64,000 nucleotides of DNA from assembly GCA_900542065.1 (NCBI GenBank), contig UQLU01000006.1, positions 1-64,000 of the forward strand. The letters run 5' to 3'. Position 1 is the stretch's first letter. Each line of letters opens with the position of its first letter. The notes under the pieces are model-generated. The model was not told the origin of the DNA. It made no database searches and worked only from the letters and a program-made list of their open reading frames with translations. Shown piece after piece: positions 44,932 through 54,058 of this stretch. Origin of the DNA: an uncultured Eggerthella sp. (GTDB taxonomy: Bacteria; Actinomycetota; Coriobacteriia; Coriobacteriales; Eggerthellaceae). The translations under genes and the position numbers were made by a program.

Positions 44932-45918
44932 ATGGATTTTCCCCGTCCCTCCGTTTCTCCAAGTAATCTTATTGGAGATTTGAAGGACCGATTTGGATTC
45001 GGTGGCGGTAAACAGCAGCAGAATTACGACGAAGAGCTTTATCACGATGATTATAACGAATATGGCTATAACGATGACCCCTATGCTGTTGAAGATGGGT
45101 ACGCTTCTCAGGCAGATCCTTATGATCGCCTTGAATACACTACACGTTCTACTGCGGCTCACCCTTATCGTTCGTCTGGTTACGCAAGCTCACCTCGTTT
45201 GGTAAGCAATGATGACATTCGTGCTACTACGAGCGCTTATGGGGTATCGACTGCAGCAACATCACCAACAGCAGCGTTTGATTCTTCGGCGTACTCCGAT
45301 ACTGAATTGCGTGCTGGTGATTCAGTGCGTGATAGCTATGCTTCATCATCGGCGGATGATATTGAATCCGAACAGTATGATGTTCCTGCTACTGCTTATA
45401 CCGATTTTGTATCGCCATACAAAGATCAGACCCGTCAGAGCAGTTTTTCTTCTTATGCTTCAACTTCTTCTTCGGCTAATCCTTCTACAGCAGCCTCGTC
45501 TGTCGCTGGCGCTTCTCGCTCAGCGGGGTTAGATTCTCTTTTTGCACCGTCTACTGGTCAGGCTTCTTCCGATTCTGATGTGCAGGGCTCTGGCGTTTCA
45601 GCAACGTCTGCTTCATCTGTAAGCGCTTCGGCAGCATCGAATTTATCGAGAGAAATAACGCTTTTGCAACCAATTGCTTATGATGATGTTGCTTCCGTTG
45701 CTCGTTCGGTAAGATTAGGCAATATCGTAGTGCTGTCGCTTCGATCCACTGATTCAGCTTTGGCAAAACGAGTATTGGATTTTTCGTTTGGTGTGGCTTC
45801 TGCGCTTGATGCCAAGGTTGATTGCGTGGCAGATAAAACATTTGTTATTGTGCAGGGCAGGGATCTTTCTCTTGAAGAACGTCATCGTCTTCAAAAGCAA
45901 GGTATTCTGCAAAGGTAA
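44932..45918 (+). CDS. sepF: Cell division protein SepF with very long disordered linker
   Basis: This 328-residue protein tethers FtsZ to the membrane. Only the last about 90 residues (from ITLLQPIAYDDVASVARSV) form the SepF core, which ends with a typical FVIVQGRDLSLEERHRL-like tail. The N-terminus has a possible amphipathic helix (IGDLKDRFGF). Between them lie about 210 residues of Ser, Tyr, Asp and Ala. Usual SepF is 140-220 residues. The position before yggT and divIVA is classical. Confidence 0.9.
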   Translation: MDFPRPSVSPSNLIGDLKDRFGFGGGKQQQNYDEELYHDDYNEYGYNDDPYAVEDGYASQADPYDRLEYTTRSTAAHPYRSSGYASSPRLVSNDDIRATTSAYGVSTAATSPTAAFDSSAYSDTELRAGDSVRDSYASSSADDIESEQYDVPATAYTDFVSPYKDQTRQSSFSSYASTSSSANPSTAASSVAGASRSAGLDSLFAPSTGQASSDSDVQGSGVSATSASSVSASAASNLSREITLLQPIAYDDVASVARSVRLGNIVVLSLRSTDSALAKRVLDFSFGVASALDAKVDCVADKTFVIVQGRDLSLEERHRLQKQGILQR

Positions 45919-45950
45919 GGTAAGAGGACGATAAAGGGCGTATCGCTATT

Positions 45951-46205
45951 ATGATTTCGTATATTCTTGTTACTCTGGCTGATACCTACAGTTTGGTTAT
46001 CTTTGTATATGTCATGATGTCGTGGATTCCTTCGAATTCAGGCATCATTGGAGACTTGCGTAACGTACTCGGCAAGATTTGTGATCCATTTTTGGATATA
46101 TTTAGGCGTTTTATTCCCCCAATTGGAGGAATGATAGACATTAGCCCGATCGTTGCATTGCTTGTGTTACAGTTCGGGGTAAGGCTTATCGTCGCAATAT
46201 TGTAG
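45951..46205 (+). CDS. yggT: YggT family membrane protein
   Basis: This 84-residue protein has two membrane helices (about residues 2-24 and 60-83) with the family stretch SWIPSNSGIIGDLRNVLGKICDPFL-like between them. YggT proteins are found beside sepF and divIVA in Gram-positive bacteria and are thought to act at the membrane, with no established biochemical role. AAAGGG lies 11 bases before the ATG. Confidence 0.9.
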   Translation: MISYILVTLADTYSLVIFVYVMMSWIPSNSGIIGDLRNVLGKICDPFLDIFRRFIPPIGGMIDISPIVALLVLQFGVRLIVAIL

Positions 46206-46266
46206 TTAATATTGAGCTATCATAAGAGCAGCTCATAGCAAATTGGTAATACGTTAGGGGTATTTC

Positions 46267-47085
46267 ATGGCGATCACTTCCGCTGACATCCAGAATCAGA
46301 GCTTTAAGATCGAGCGTCGTGGCTATGACGTTGATGAAGTAGATGTATTTTTAGAGCGCGTTGCTTCTGAGATCGACGATTTGAATGATGAAATTGCTCA
46401 TCTTCGTGTTCAAGCATCAGAGGCATCATCTGCAGCACGTACTGAAGTTATTACTCAGCCAGTAGTTGAAGAAGATGCAGCAAGCAAAGAAGAATTGGCT
46501 GAAAAGGATGCAAAGATTGCAGAACTTGAAGCTCGCTTGCGTGAGCGCAAGAGCGACGACAGTGCAATTGCTCAGGCATTGATTGTTGCTCAGCGTACTG
46601 CTGATGAAATTATTTCTAAGGCAAAAGCTGAAGCAGAACAAACACGCATCAATGCTGAAGAAGAAGGTAAGCGCATTCTTGATAAGGCTAATGCAGAAAA
46701 GCAGCGTGTCATTGATCATATCAACGAGCTTTCCGCTAGCCGTGAGCAGGTTCGTGAACAGTACCAGGATATGCTCAAGGAATTCATCGGATCCGCAACG
46801 CAGCGTTTGTCTGAAATTGGTGGCGAAGTTACTGCTGGTATTGAACTTCCTGCAGAATTGCTTGAAATGCCAAAGAGTGAAGAAGACAGCGCTTCTAAGC
46901 CAACCGCTTCTGCTCCAAGCACTGCACCAAAGTGGGAGCCAAGCTCTTCAGTTGCAACTTACACCACGCCAACCGTAACTCCTGTAGTAAGCGCTCCTGC
47001 AACTCCAAAGCCATCAGCAGCTTCTAAGGATTTCTCTGGTTATGGTGATGCAGACGATTCCTTCACTTTTGATGATGTAGATTAG
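46267..47085 (+). CDS. divIVA: DivIVA-domain protein (Wag31-like)
   Basis: This 272-residue protein marks curved membrane and organises polar or septal growth. The N-terminal DivIVA lipid-binding domain is clear (ITSADIQNQSFKIERRGYDVDEVDVFLERV, given here as parts: SADIQNQSF and GYDVDEVDVFLERV, residues about 4-34). A coiled coil of Glu, Lys and Ala heptads spans about 35-190, followed by a Pro/Ser/Thr-rich tail. It is the last gene of the dcw cluster and is closed by the terminator at 47127. Confidence 0.93.
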   Translation: MAITSADIQNQSFKIERRGYDVDEVDVFLERVASEIDDLNDEIAHLRVQASEASSAARTEVITQPVVEEDAASKEELAEKDAKIAELEARLRERKSDDSAIAQALIVAQRTADEIISKAKAEAEQTRINAEEEGKRILDKANAEKQRVIDHINELSASREQVREQYQDMLKEFIGSATQRLSEIGGEVTAGIELPAELLEMPKSEEDSASKPTASAPSTAPKWEPSSSVATYTTPTVTPVVSAPATPKPSAASKDFSGYGDADDSFTFDDVD

Positions 47086-47126
47086 TAAAACGTCTACGTA
47101 GTTTTAAATTTTTCTACAACGTATAA

Positions 47127-47170
47127 TGCAGCACTATCGCGCTCTTAAGCGGTGGTGCTGCATTTTTCTT
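47127..47170 (+). terminator. Terminator after divIVA
   Basis: TGCAGCAC-N3-CGC pairs with GCG-N3-GTGCTGCA around an 8-base loop and is followed by TTTTTCTTT. It ends the division cluster. The following 140 bases to rnpB hold no gene that I can support. Confidence 0.9.
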
Positions 47171-47309
47171 TGTGGTGTTTTCAGGAAAGATGCAACTAAA
47201 GACGCAAACGGGTACGATTGGGATCAGGTGGTATTACCAATTAACCCGAATAAGGCAGCTAAAGATCCCAAGAGCTTTCTGAAAGAGTGCCAAGGAAGAA
47301 AGAAGAAAA

Positions 47310-47684
47310 GAGTGGGTCTATAAGCCGGGTTCTGTAATCGGCAACCATTTATCTCGATTACGTGTCACCACGCAACTCAAGCACGCAACCCGAACGCGCG
47401 GAAAGGCGGCCGCATGGCGTTCCTATTTGCGCTTGCTTCAGATGGGGTTTACCAAGCTACATTGTTGCCAATGTACTGGTGCGCTTTTACCGCACCGTTT
47501 CAGCTTTTCTCCCGCTGCCTTCAATAGCAACTGAATGTCCAGTTTACCATTGAGGGCAGCGGGGGAGTTTTCTTTTCTGTGGCACTATCCGTCGGGTCAC
47601 CCCGCCCAGCTGTTAGCTGGCATCTTGCCTTTTGAAGCCCGGACTTTCCTCATGCATAGCACGCGATTGCCCGACCCACTCCGA
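47310..47684 (-). ncRNA. rnpB: RNase P RNA (bacterial type A)
   Basis: Read on the minus strand it opens with GGAGTGGGTCGGGCAATCGC and GAGGAAAGTCCGGGC, and ends with ACAGAACCCGGCTTATAGACCCACT; the terminal parts AGTGGGTC and GACCCACT pair as helix P1. These are universal marks of RNase P RNA, the catalytic RNA that trims tRNA 5' ends. A T-rich stretch after the 3' arm may stop transcription. TGATACAAT (extended -10, plus-strand 47691-47698) lies a few bases upstream of the 5' end. Length is about 375. It is opposite in strand to both neighbours. Confidence 0.95.
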
Positions 47685-47762
47685 GCAGCTATTGTATCAG
47701 ACTGCAGGGAACTTACCCAGAATAATGGGTTAGTATGAGGGTAGCGTTGGAAAGGGATGATT

Positions 47763-48437
47763 ATGAAGCGATGCTTATTGATAGGAGCAGCGCCTTCGAC
47801 AGGCGAGGGGCTTGACTATGTGCTGAAAACACAATCTTTTGATGCACTGTATGCCGTTGATGGCGGATATGCTCAAGCAGTGAAGCGTTCTCTTGCGGTG
47901 GATGCGGTGTTTGGCGATTTTGATTCACTTGGAGCTACTCCTGATCATCCTTTCGTATATCAATATGACACCCATAAAGATTTTACCGATATGGATCTAG
48001 CAATTCATCATGCCATCCGTTGCGGATATGATGAATTGGTGGTTTGCAATGCTTTTGTTGGCAGGCTCGACCACACTATTGGCAACATGCAGCTTTTAAT
48101 TCAAGCCGCCAAGCAAGGGGTTTGCATTTGGGGAATTGAAGAAGATGAAGCAATTGCTCCTGTGGTAGCACCAGGACCTTTTTCGTCTCTTTCCTTTTCT
48201 GAAGGTGCAAGTGGTGTTTGTTCGGTACTTTCCCATAGCGATACGGCAATTGGCGTAAAAGAGGAAGGGCTTGAATGGACGCTCGATGATGCTACCTGCA
48301 CGAATAGAGCTCTGTGGGGGATTTCTAACGAACTGAAAGGAAAGCCTGCGCGTATTTCTTTAGAGGAAGGATCGCTGTGGGTAACGTTTCCCTTAGAAGA
48401 GCTTTCTCGCGTCCATTATGATTGTCTGCAGAAGTAG
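47763..48437 (+). CDS. thiN: Thiamine pyrophosphokinase
   Basis: This 224-residue enzyme makes thiamine pyrophosphate from thiamine and ATP. Motifs are GDFDSLG near residues 48-54, FTDMDLAIHHA and GRLDHTIGNMQL. ATG 47763 is preferred over ATG 47757 because AAAGGG ends at 47756. It lies just before the TPP riboswitch-controlled thiC, so salvage and synthesis are neighbours; thiN itself precedes the riboswitch and is not covered by it. Confidence 0.93.
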   Translation: MKRCLLIGAAPSTGEGLDYVLKTQSFDALYAVDGGYAQAVKRSLAVDAVFGDFDSLGATPDHPFVYQYDTHKDFTDMDLAIHHAIRCGYDELVVCNAFVGRLDHTIGNMQLLIQAAKQGVCIWGIEEDEAIAPVVAPGPFSSLSFSEGASGVCSVLSHSDTAIGVKEEGLEWTLDDATCTNRALWGISNELKGKPARISLEEGSLWVTFPLEELSRVHYDCLQK

Positions 48438-48617
48438 TGTCATATTGTTTGGGTAAGAGTGTCTACGCAATTATTTGATTTAACCGACCTAAAGAAAAGA
48501 TTGATGTTTGGGATATAAATGTGGTGAGATATTTCCCCCTAAGCAACATTTTTGCCACGTTCGCAAACGTGCGTATCCTTTTGTTAAAAATGGCACTACA
48601 ATACCTACATTACATAA

Positions 48618-48696
48618 AGGGGAGCTTATTTTTGCTGAGAGGAAGCGGAAGCTTCGACCCTATGAACCTGATATGGATAATTCCAGCGAAGGGAGT
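48618..48696 (+). promoter_or_regulatory. TPP riboswitch (THI element) of thiC
   Basis: The conserved blocks are present in order: AGGGGAGC, GCTGAGAGGAAG, ACCCTATGAACCTGAT and GGATAATTCCAGCGAAGGGAG (last block trimmed here to GGATAATTCCAGCGAAGG). The aptamer ends on the thiC ribosome-binding site (GAAGGGAG, 48688-48695), which is six bases before the ATG. Thus TPP binding probably blocks ribosome binding directly. TACAAT at 48597-48602 is a fitting -10 element. Confidence 0.96.
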
Positions 48697-48701
48697 CACT
48701 C

Positions 48702-50048
48702 ATGACGCAGATCGATGCAGCGCGCGCAGGCATTTGTACGCCCGAAATGAAAGCGGTTGCTGCCAAAGAATATAAAACCCCCGAAGAAATTCGTGATGCA
48801 GTAGCAGCGGGCCGCATAGCTATCCCGGCAAATATTAACCATACTACTCTTGATCCTGAGGGTGTCGGCGAAGGTCTTCGTACCAAAGTTAATGTCAATC
48901 TGGGTATTTCAGGTGACTTAATGGACGAAGAAATGGAACTTGAAAAAGCACGGGTTGCTATCGAATTGGGTGCCGAGGGCATTATGGACCTAAGCAATCA
49001 TGGCAAAACGCGGGAATTTCGTCGCAAACTTTTAGCGATGTCTCCAGCTATGATTGGAACGGTTCCTATGTACGATGCTATTGGGTATTTGGAAAAGCCT
49101 CTTATTGGTATTACGGCACAAGATTTTCTAGACGTAATTCGCGCTCATGCTGAAGATGGTGTCGATTTCGTCACCGTACACGCAGGCATGAATCGCCGTG
49201 TTATTGAGTCATTTAAAGAAACAGGCCGATTGATGAACATTGTTTCGCGTGGTGGATCTCTTATTTTTGCTTGGATGGAAGCAACAGGAAACGAAAATCC
49301 TTTCTATGAACACTATGACGAAGTTCTTGAAATTCTGCATGAGTATGACGTCACTATCAGTATTGGTGATGCAATGCGACCTGGGTGCACCTATGACGCA
49401 AGCGATGCTGGCCAGATTGCTGAGTTGATAGAAATTGGAAAACTAACCAAGCGCGCTTGGGATGCTGGGGTTCAGGTTATGGTTGAGGGTCCTGGCCATA
49501 TGGCGCTTGATGAAATTGCGGCCAATATGAAGATGGAAAAGCGATTGTGCCACAATGCGCCATTTTATGTATTAGGTCCTTTGGTGACCGATATTGCGCC
49601 TGGTTATGATCATATTACGGCTGCTATTGGTGGTGCCGTTGCTGCATCAAGCGGGGCAGATTTCCTGTGCTACGTAACGCCTGCTGAGCACCTTCGCCTA
49701 CCTGATGCTAACGATGTGCGTGAAGGTTTAGTGGCAACTAAAATTGCAGCTCATGCGGCAGATATTGCAAAGGGTATTCCTCATGCACGCGATGTGGATA
49801 ATCGTATGAGTGATGCTCGTAGAAGGGTAGACTGGGAAGAGATGTTTTCTCTCGCTATTGATCCTGTTAAGCCACGGGAATATTTCGAAAGCGCTCCTCC
49901 TTCAAATGAGGGAACCTGTACGATGTGCGGAAAGATGTGTGCGGTTCGAACGGTTAATACCATTATGGATGGATTGGTAATTGATCTTGGTGACGAATTG
50001 GACACTTCGCGGGATAATAAGCCTCAAGATAATAATCCAACAGAGTAA
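48702..50048 (+). CDS. thiC: Phosphomethylpyrimidine synthase ThiC, short form
   Basis: This 448-residue radical SAM enzyme turns aminoimidazole ribotide into the thiamine pyrimidine HMP-P. It lacks the long N-terminal domain of the 600-residue proteobacterial enzyme, as in clostridial forms. The iron-sulfur cysteines lie near the C-terminus in CTMCGKMC (CxxCxxxC). Substrate segments include NINHTTLDPEG and VEGPGHMALDEI. Translation is under the TPP riboswitch. thiD follows 25 bases later. Confidence 0.95.
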   Translation: MTQIDAARAGICTPEMKAVAAKEYKTPEEIRDAVAAGRIAIPANINHTTLDPEGVGEGLRTKVNVNLGISGDLMDEEMELEKARVAIELGAEGIMDLSNHGKTREFRRKLLAMSPAMIGTVPMYDAIGYLEKPLIGITAQDFLDVIRAHAEDGVDFVTVHAGMNRRVIESFKETGRLMNIVSRGGSLIFAWMEATGNENPFYEHYDEVLEILHEYDVTISIGDAMRPGCTYDASDAGQIAELIEIGKLTKRAWDAGVQVMVEGPGHMALDEIAANMKMEKRLCHNAPFYVLGPLVTDIAPGYDHITAAIGGAVAASSGADFLCYVTPAEHLRLPDANDVREGLVATKIAAHAADIAKGIPHARDVDNRMSDARRRVDWEEMFSLAIDPVKPREYFESAPPSNEGTCTMCGKMCAVRTVNTIMDGLVIDLGDELDTSRDNKPQDNNPTE

Positions 50049-50073
50049 TAATTCATCCGAAAGCGAGTGCACG

Positions 50074-50871
50074 ATGATTCCTTGCGTATTAAGTATTGCG
50101 GGCTCTGATTCGAGTGGTGGAGCTGGAATTCAAGCAGATATTAAAGCAATGACTGCGCTGGGTGTTTATGCTGAAACGGTAATTACTGCGTTGACTGCTC
50201 AGAATACTCAAGGTGTTCAGGGGGTGCTACCTACACCCCCTGAATTCATATCTCAACAGATAGAAAGCGTGTTTTCAGATATTCGTCCCGATGCAGTAAA
50301 GATTGGCATGTTGCCCAACGAGGAATCCGTTTGTGCCGTGGCACGTGCGCTTCGAGGCTGGCAAGCAGAACACGTAGTGCTCGATCCTGTAATGGTAGCC
50401 ACTTCTGGTGCGTCTCTTTCAGAAGATGGAGCAGTATCTGCGCTAAAGAAAGAATTGATTCCACTAGCTGAGGTAATAACTCCTAATATTCCAGAAGCGC
50501 AAGCGCTTTCTGGCGTGCCGATTGAAACAGAAGATGATATGGTCGCGGCGGGAGTTGTTCTTTGTAATCGCGGTGCCAAGGCGGTACTGGTCAAGGGGGG
50601 CCATCTTCAAACATGTGCCGATGATGTTTTGGTTATGAGTGAAGACGACACGGAATGGTTCCGCGCTTCTCGCGTGAAAACAAACAATACCCACGGAACG
50701 GGATGCACGCTCTCATCTGCTATTGCTGCCTATTTAGCAAAAGGTCTTCCTCTAGCAGAAGCGGTAGCTCGTGCAAAACGTTATTTAACAGGTGCGCTTA
50801 TTCATGATCTCGATTTAGGCGAGGGATCAGGGCCGGTTAATCATATGTGGGCATACGGCACTAACGGATAA
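50074..50871 (+). CDS. thiD: Hydroxymethylpyrimidine/phosphomethylpyrimidine kinase
   Basis: This 265-residue kinase phosphorylates HMP-P to HMP-PP for thiamine. The family start MIPCVLSIAGSDSSGGAGIQ is clear and the catalytic loop is NNTHGTGCTLSSAIA. I chose ATG 50074, 25 bases after thiC; the longer frame upstream overlaps thiC. It is cotranscribed with thiC under the TPP riboswitch. It converges with cca, their 3' ends overlapping by 11 bases. thiE and thiG are not in the window. Confidence 0.95.
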   Translation: MIPCVLSIAGSDSSGGAGIQADIKAMTALGVYAETVITALTAQNTQGVQGVLPTPPEFISQQIESVFSDIRPDAVKIGMLPNEESVCAVARALRGWQAEHVVLDPVMVATSGASLSEDGAVSALKKELIPLAEVITPNIPEAQALSGVPIETEDDMVAAGVVLCNRGAKAVLVKGGHLQTCADDVLVMSEDDTEWFRASRVKTNNTHGTGCTLSSAIAAYLAKGLPLAEAVARAKRYLTGALIHDLDLGEGSGPVNHMWAYGTNG

Positions 50872-52243
50872 GTTTTTGTGCATAGGTAAGAAGCGCGTTG
50901 CGTTCTGCCTCAATCTTTTCGTTGGCAACAGCGGCAAAAACTTCATTGAGCAATAAGCCAACTTGAGGACCTGCTGGAACCCCCAAATCAATAAGGTCTT
51001 TTCCCGTAATAGGCAGATCATGTGCTGAGAGACAGGCGCCTTCGTCGCGCATGTCATTAAAGATCTGCTCAACTTCGTTGATGGTGTTAACACGCTTATG
51101 GCTAAAGGGTGCTTGACCAAGCGCATCGGCGCGCATTAAATCGCACATGACGTGAAAGAGTTCGTCGTTTTCTTCCAGCTTGCCAAAGAGTATGCATACA
51201 TCTTTACGGGTCGGCTTTGGGTGATCATCATGATAGCGGACAAGAAGTTCAAGATCGTGAAGCTTCTTTCGACTGAAATGGAAGCGCTTTGCGGCTTCAC
51301 GAAGATGATCGATGCTCGCAAGAGGGTGTCCTGGCATGTGCCCAGTGCCGTTTTTGTCACGGAAAAAGGTATCCGGTTTGCCAGCATCATGAAAAAGAGC
51401 CGCCCAGCGAACCAAAGGTTTAGCTGGCGTGTTTTCTACAACGCAGGCGGTATGTTCTAAGACGTCGTAGATATGCCAACGATTATGCTGGTCAAACCCT
51501 TTCATTTTGTGAAGTTGAGGAAGAATAGGGCTGAGCACCTCAGCGTAGGTGACAAGTACTTTGCGAATATTTTTTCCGCAAAGCATTCCTTCCAATTCAA
51601 CCGATAAGCGCTCTCCTGCAACCTGCGTTAAGGTAGGAGCCTTTTCGAAAAGAGCGTTTTCGGTATCGATAGCAAGCGAAAAGGAAAGCTGCGATGCAAA
51701 CCTCAAGGCACGCACAATACGCAGGGCATCCTCCTCGAAACGCTGAAGGGGGCTTCCCACGCAGCGAATAATGCGATTCTGTAAATCGTTTTGTCCGTTA
51801 TACGGATCCACCAATCCACGTTCAGGGTGAAATGCCATGGCATTTATAGTGAAATCGCGGCGGGCGAGGTCTTCGGTAATGGACGAAACAAAGGTTACCG
51901 CGCTAGGGTGGCGGTGATCTTTGTAGGGCGCTTCGCTTCTAAAAGTGGTTATTTCGAGAGGATAGTTATCGCAGACTACGGTAACCGTGCCATGCTTGGT
52001 GCCAGTTTCGTATACGGCACATCCCTGATTGCGTGCAAGTTCAGCTACGGTTTCCCAGCGGGCATTGGTAGCGATATCAGCATCATGGGGGGCGACGTTT
52101 CTGAGGGCATCGCGTACGAAACCGCCTACAATCCACGCTTCAAACCCCGCTTCTTCAAGGCAAGAAATAATGCGAGTTACGGATTGGGGAATTTTGGAAA
52201 GTAGGGGATAGGCGGTTGTATGTAGTGAATTATCCAAAGACAC
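50861..52243 (-). CDS. cca: CCA tRNA nucleotidyltransferase
   Basis: This 460-residue enzyme adds or repairs the 3' CCA end of tRNA. The nucleotidyltransferase head has WIVGGFVRDALRN and the metal pair in HDADIAT, followed by RRDFTINAMAF and RIVRALRFASQL. An HD domain follows (LFHDAGKP). I chose GTG 52243, which has GGGGAAGGGG five bases upstream; the longer frame up to 52462 overlaps recN and lacks such a site. It is divergent from recN. Confidence 0.92.
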   Translation of the reverse strand: MSLDNSLHTTAYPLLSKIPQSVTRIISCLEEAGFEAWIVGGFVRDALRNVAPHDADIATNARWETVAELARNQGCAVYETGTKHGTVTVVCDNYPLEITTFRSEAPYKDHRHPSAVTFVSSITEDLARRDFTINAMAFHPERGLVDPYNGQNDLQNRIIRCVGSPLQRFEEDALRIVRALRFASQLSFSLAIDTENALFEKAPTLTQVAGERLSVELEGMLCGKNIRKVLVTYAEVLSPILPQLHKMKGFDQHNRWHIYDVLEHTACVVENTPAKPLVRWAALFHDAGKPDTFFRDKNGTGHMPGHPLASIDHLREAAKRFHFSRKKLHDLELLVRYHDDHPKPTRKDVCILFGKLEENDELFHVMCDLMRADALGQAPFSHKRVNTINEVEQIFNDMRDEGACLSAHDLPITGKDLIDLGVPAGPQVGLLLNEVFAAVANEKIEAERNALLTYAQKLIR

Positions 52244-52399
52244 AAAATCCCCTTCCCCTCGCGTGGACTTATAGTATAAATCATGGCTGCTTATACATAA
52301 GCTTTGCATTTGAGTGTTCTTTTGTATTTCTGCAAGGTTTTCTGTCGTAGAATCAAACAAGCACACCACTATCGCACAATTGTTGGTAAGGGAATTTTC

Positions 52400-54025
52400 A
52401 TGATTGATGAAATTCATATTCGTGATGTCGCGCTTATTCATGAAGCACAGTTTGCTCCGCACGAGTCGCTTACGGTAATAACGGGCGAAACAGGCACGGG
52501 CAAAACAGCACTGCTCAATGCGCTCAAGCTGCTTATCGGGGAACGTTCTGATGCTGGTTTGGTGCGTGAAGGAGCAGAGGAACTAAACGTTGAAGGACGT
52601 TTCTTTTTCGAAGGCGAAGAAGAAGGGGTAGTTGCTGCTCGTCGTGTTGGTGTGCAAGGCAGATCGCGGGTAAGTATTGATGGCTCTTTGGCTTCGGTTA
52701 AAGAACTGGCAATGCGAATTGGCAGCCATGTAGATCTGTGCGGACAACACGAGCATCAGCATTTGCTTTCTCCAGGGTATCAGCGACAGCTGCTTGATGC
52801 GTGGGCGGGCGATACGGTGCTTCCGTTTTTAGAGAAGTATCAAGCAAGCTTTGCTCTTGTCAACGAAGCTCAGACAGAGCTTGATAGATTGATTGAATTG
52901 GAATCAGCAGATAGCGTTGAACTTGATCGCGCACGTTTTGCTTTGGATCAGATAGCAGCGATAGATCCCCAGCCTGGTGAATACGAAGACTTGCAAACAC
53001 AACTTCCGCGTTTGGAACATGCAGAAATGCTGCAGATGGAAGCAGCTCATGTTCAAACGCTTCTTAGTTCTTCTGAAGGTGTTTTGGAGAAGCTTGAAGG
53101 CGCTCTGTCTTCACTTGATCGTATTGCGGCGGTAGACGGGGGAGTAGAAGAGCAGAGCAACGCAGTTCGAGAAGCATATTATGCCTTAGAAGATGTTGCA
53201 AGAAGTATGGCAACCTATCGTGACCAGGTGGAATTTTCGGGAGAAGAACTTGAAGAAGTGCAAACACGCATGGCATCTCTACAGGGTTTAATGCGCGGTT
53301 TTGGTCCTCGTATGGAAGATGTATTTGCTCTACGAGAAGAATCAGAAGCTAAGCTTGCTGAATATGAGGGCCGCGACGAACTTATTGCGCAAGCGCGCAA
53401 GAGGCGTGCTGCTGCAGAAGATGAGCTTCAGGCTGCAGCACGCGATTTGGAGAAAGCGCGCAAAGCGGCGATTCCGCAATTTTTGGATGAAGTGCAAAAA
53501 CAGATGGCTCGACTCGAAATGGGCTCGGCAAAACTTGAAGCAGATCTGGTCACTCTTCCGCGCGATCAGTGGGATTCGTGGGGTCCTCATACCTGCGAGC
53601 TTATGTATGCAGCAGGCGAAGCTATGAAACCTCAACGATTGCAAAAAATTGCTTCTGGCGGCGAAATGAGTCGCATTATGCTTGCGCTTAAAGTGGTTTT
53701 AGGGGAAAGCGATAAAGTAGATACCCTCGTTTTTGATGAAATAGATGCGGGCGTTGGCGGTTCAACGGCTCGGTCCTTAGCTGATGTTCTTCGCGATTTA
53801 GCAGATACTCATCAGGTTATTGTTGTTACGCACTTGCCGCAGGTGGCAGTGTGCGGAGATGCTCATTATCTGGTAACGAAGAGCAACGAAGATATGCCGG
53901 AGACCTCTTTGACCTGCATATCTGGCGATGATCGTGTTCAAGAAATTGCGCGCATGCTTTCTGGCGAAGTTAATGAGACTTCACTTGGCCATGCGCGTGA
54001 ATTACTGGATGAACGAAAGCGATAA
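52400..54025 (+). CDS. recN: DNA repair protein RecN
   Basis: This 541-residue SMC-like ATPase acts early in double-strand-break repair. The Walker A loop is GETGTGKTALLNAL near residues 31-44; a long coiled coil spans about 150-370; the ABC signature is SGGEMSRIMLALK and the Walker B end is VFDEIDAGVGG. I chose ATG 52400 (MIDEIHIRDVALIHEAQF), the typical RecN start; a longer frame begins at 52304. TAAGGGA precedes it. Confidence 0.94.
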   Translation: MIDEIHIRDVALIHEAQFAPHESLTVITGETGTGKTALLNALKLLIGERSDAGLVREGAEELNVEGRFFFEGEEEGVVAARRVGVQGRSRVSIDGSLASVKELAMRIGSHVDLCGQHEHQHLLSPGYQRQLLDAWAGDTVLPFLEKYQASFALVNEAQTELDRLIELESADSVELDRARFALDQIAAIDPQPGEYEDLQTQLPRLEHAEMLQMEAAHVQTLLSSSEGVLEKLEGALSSLDRIAAVDGGVEEQSNAVREAYYALEDVARSMATYRDQVEFSGEELEEVQTRMASLQGLMRGFGPRMEDVFALREESEAKLAEYEGRDELIAQARKRRAAAEDELQAAARDLEKARKAAIPQFLDEVQKQMARLEMGSAKLEADLVTLPRDQWDSWGPHTCELMYAAGEAMKPQRLQKIASGGEMSRIMLALKVVLGESDKVDTLVFDEIDAGVGGSTARSLADVLRDLADTHQVIVVTHLPQVAVCGDAHYLVTKSNEDMPETSLTCISGDDRVQEIARMLSGEVNETSLGHARELLDERKR

Positions 54026-54058
54026 GCACGCAAAGGGATGTAAGAAAAGAGCTAATCA

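Noticed and set aside
47180..47323. Protein-like stretch (NGYDWDQVVLPINPNKAAKD and on) between the divIVA terminator and rnpB
   Set aside because: The frame begins inside the terminator and ends inside RNase P RNA, and no start codon with a ribosome-binding site is present. It might be a gene relic, but I recognise no family.
47362..47738. Small open frames over the RNase P RNA
   Set aside because: They overlap the structured RNA on the other strand and have no start signals.
48508..48775. Small open frames over the TPP riboswitch
   Set aside because: They cross conserved riboswitch bases and enter thiC in the wrong frame.
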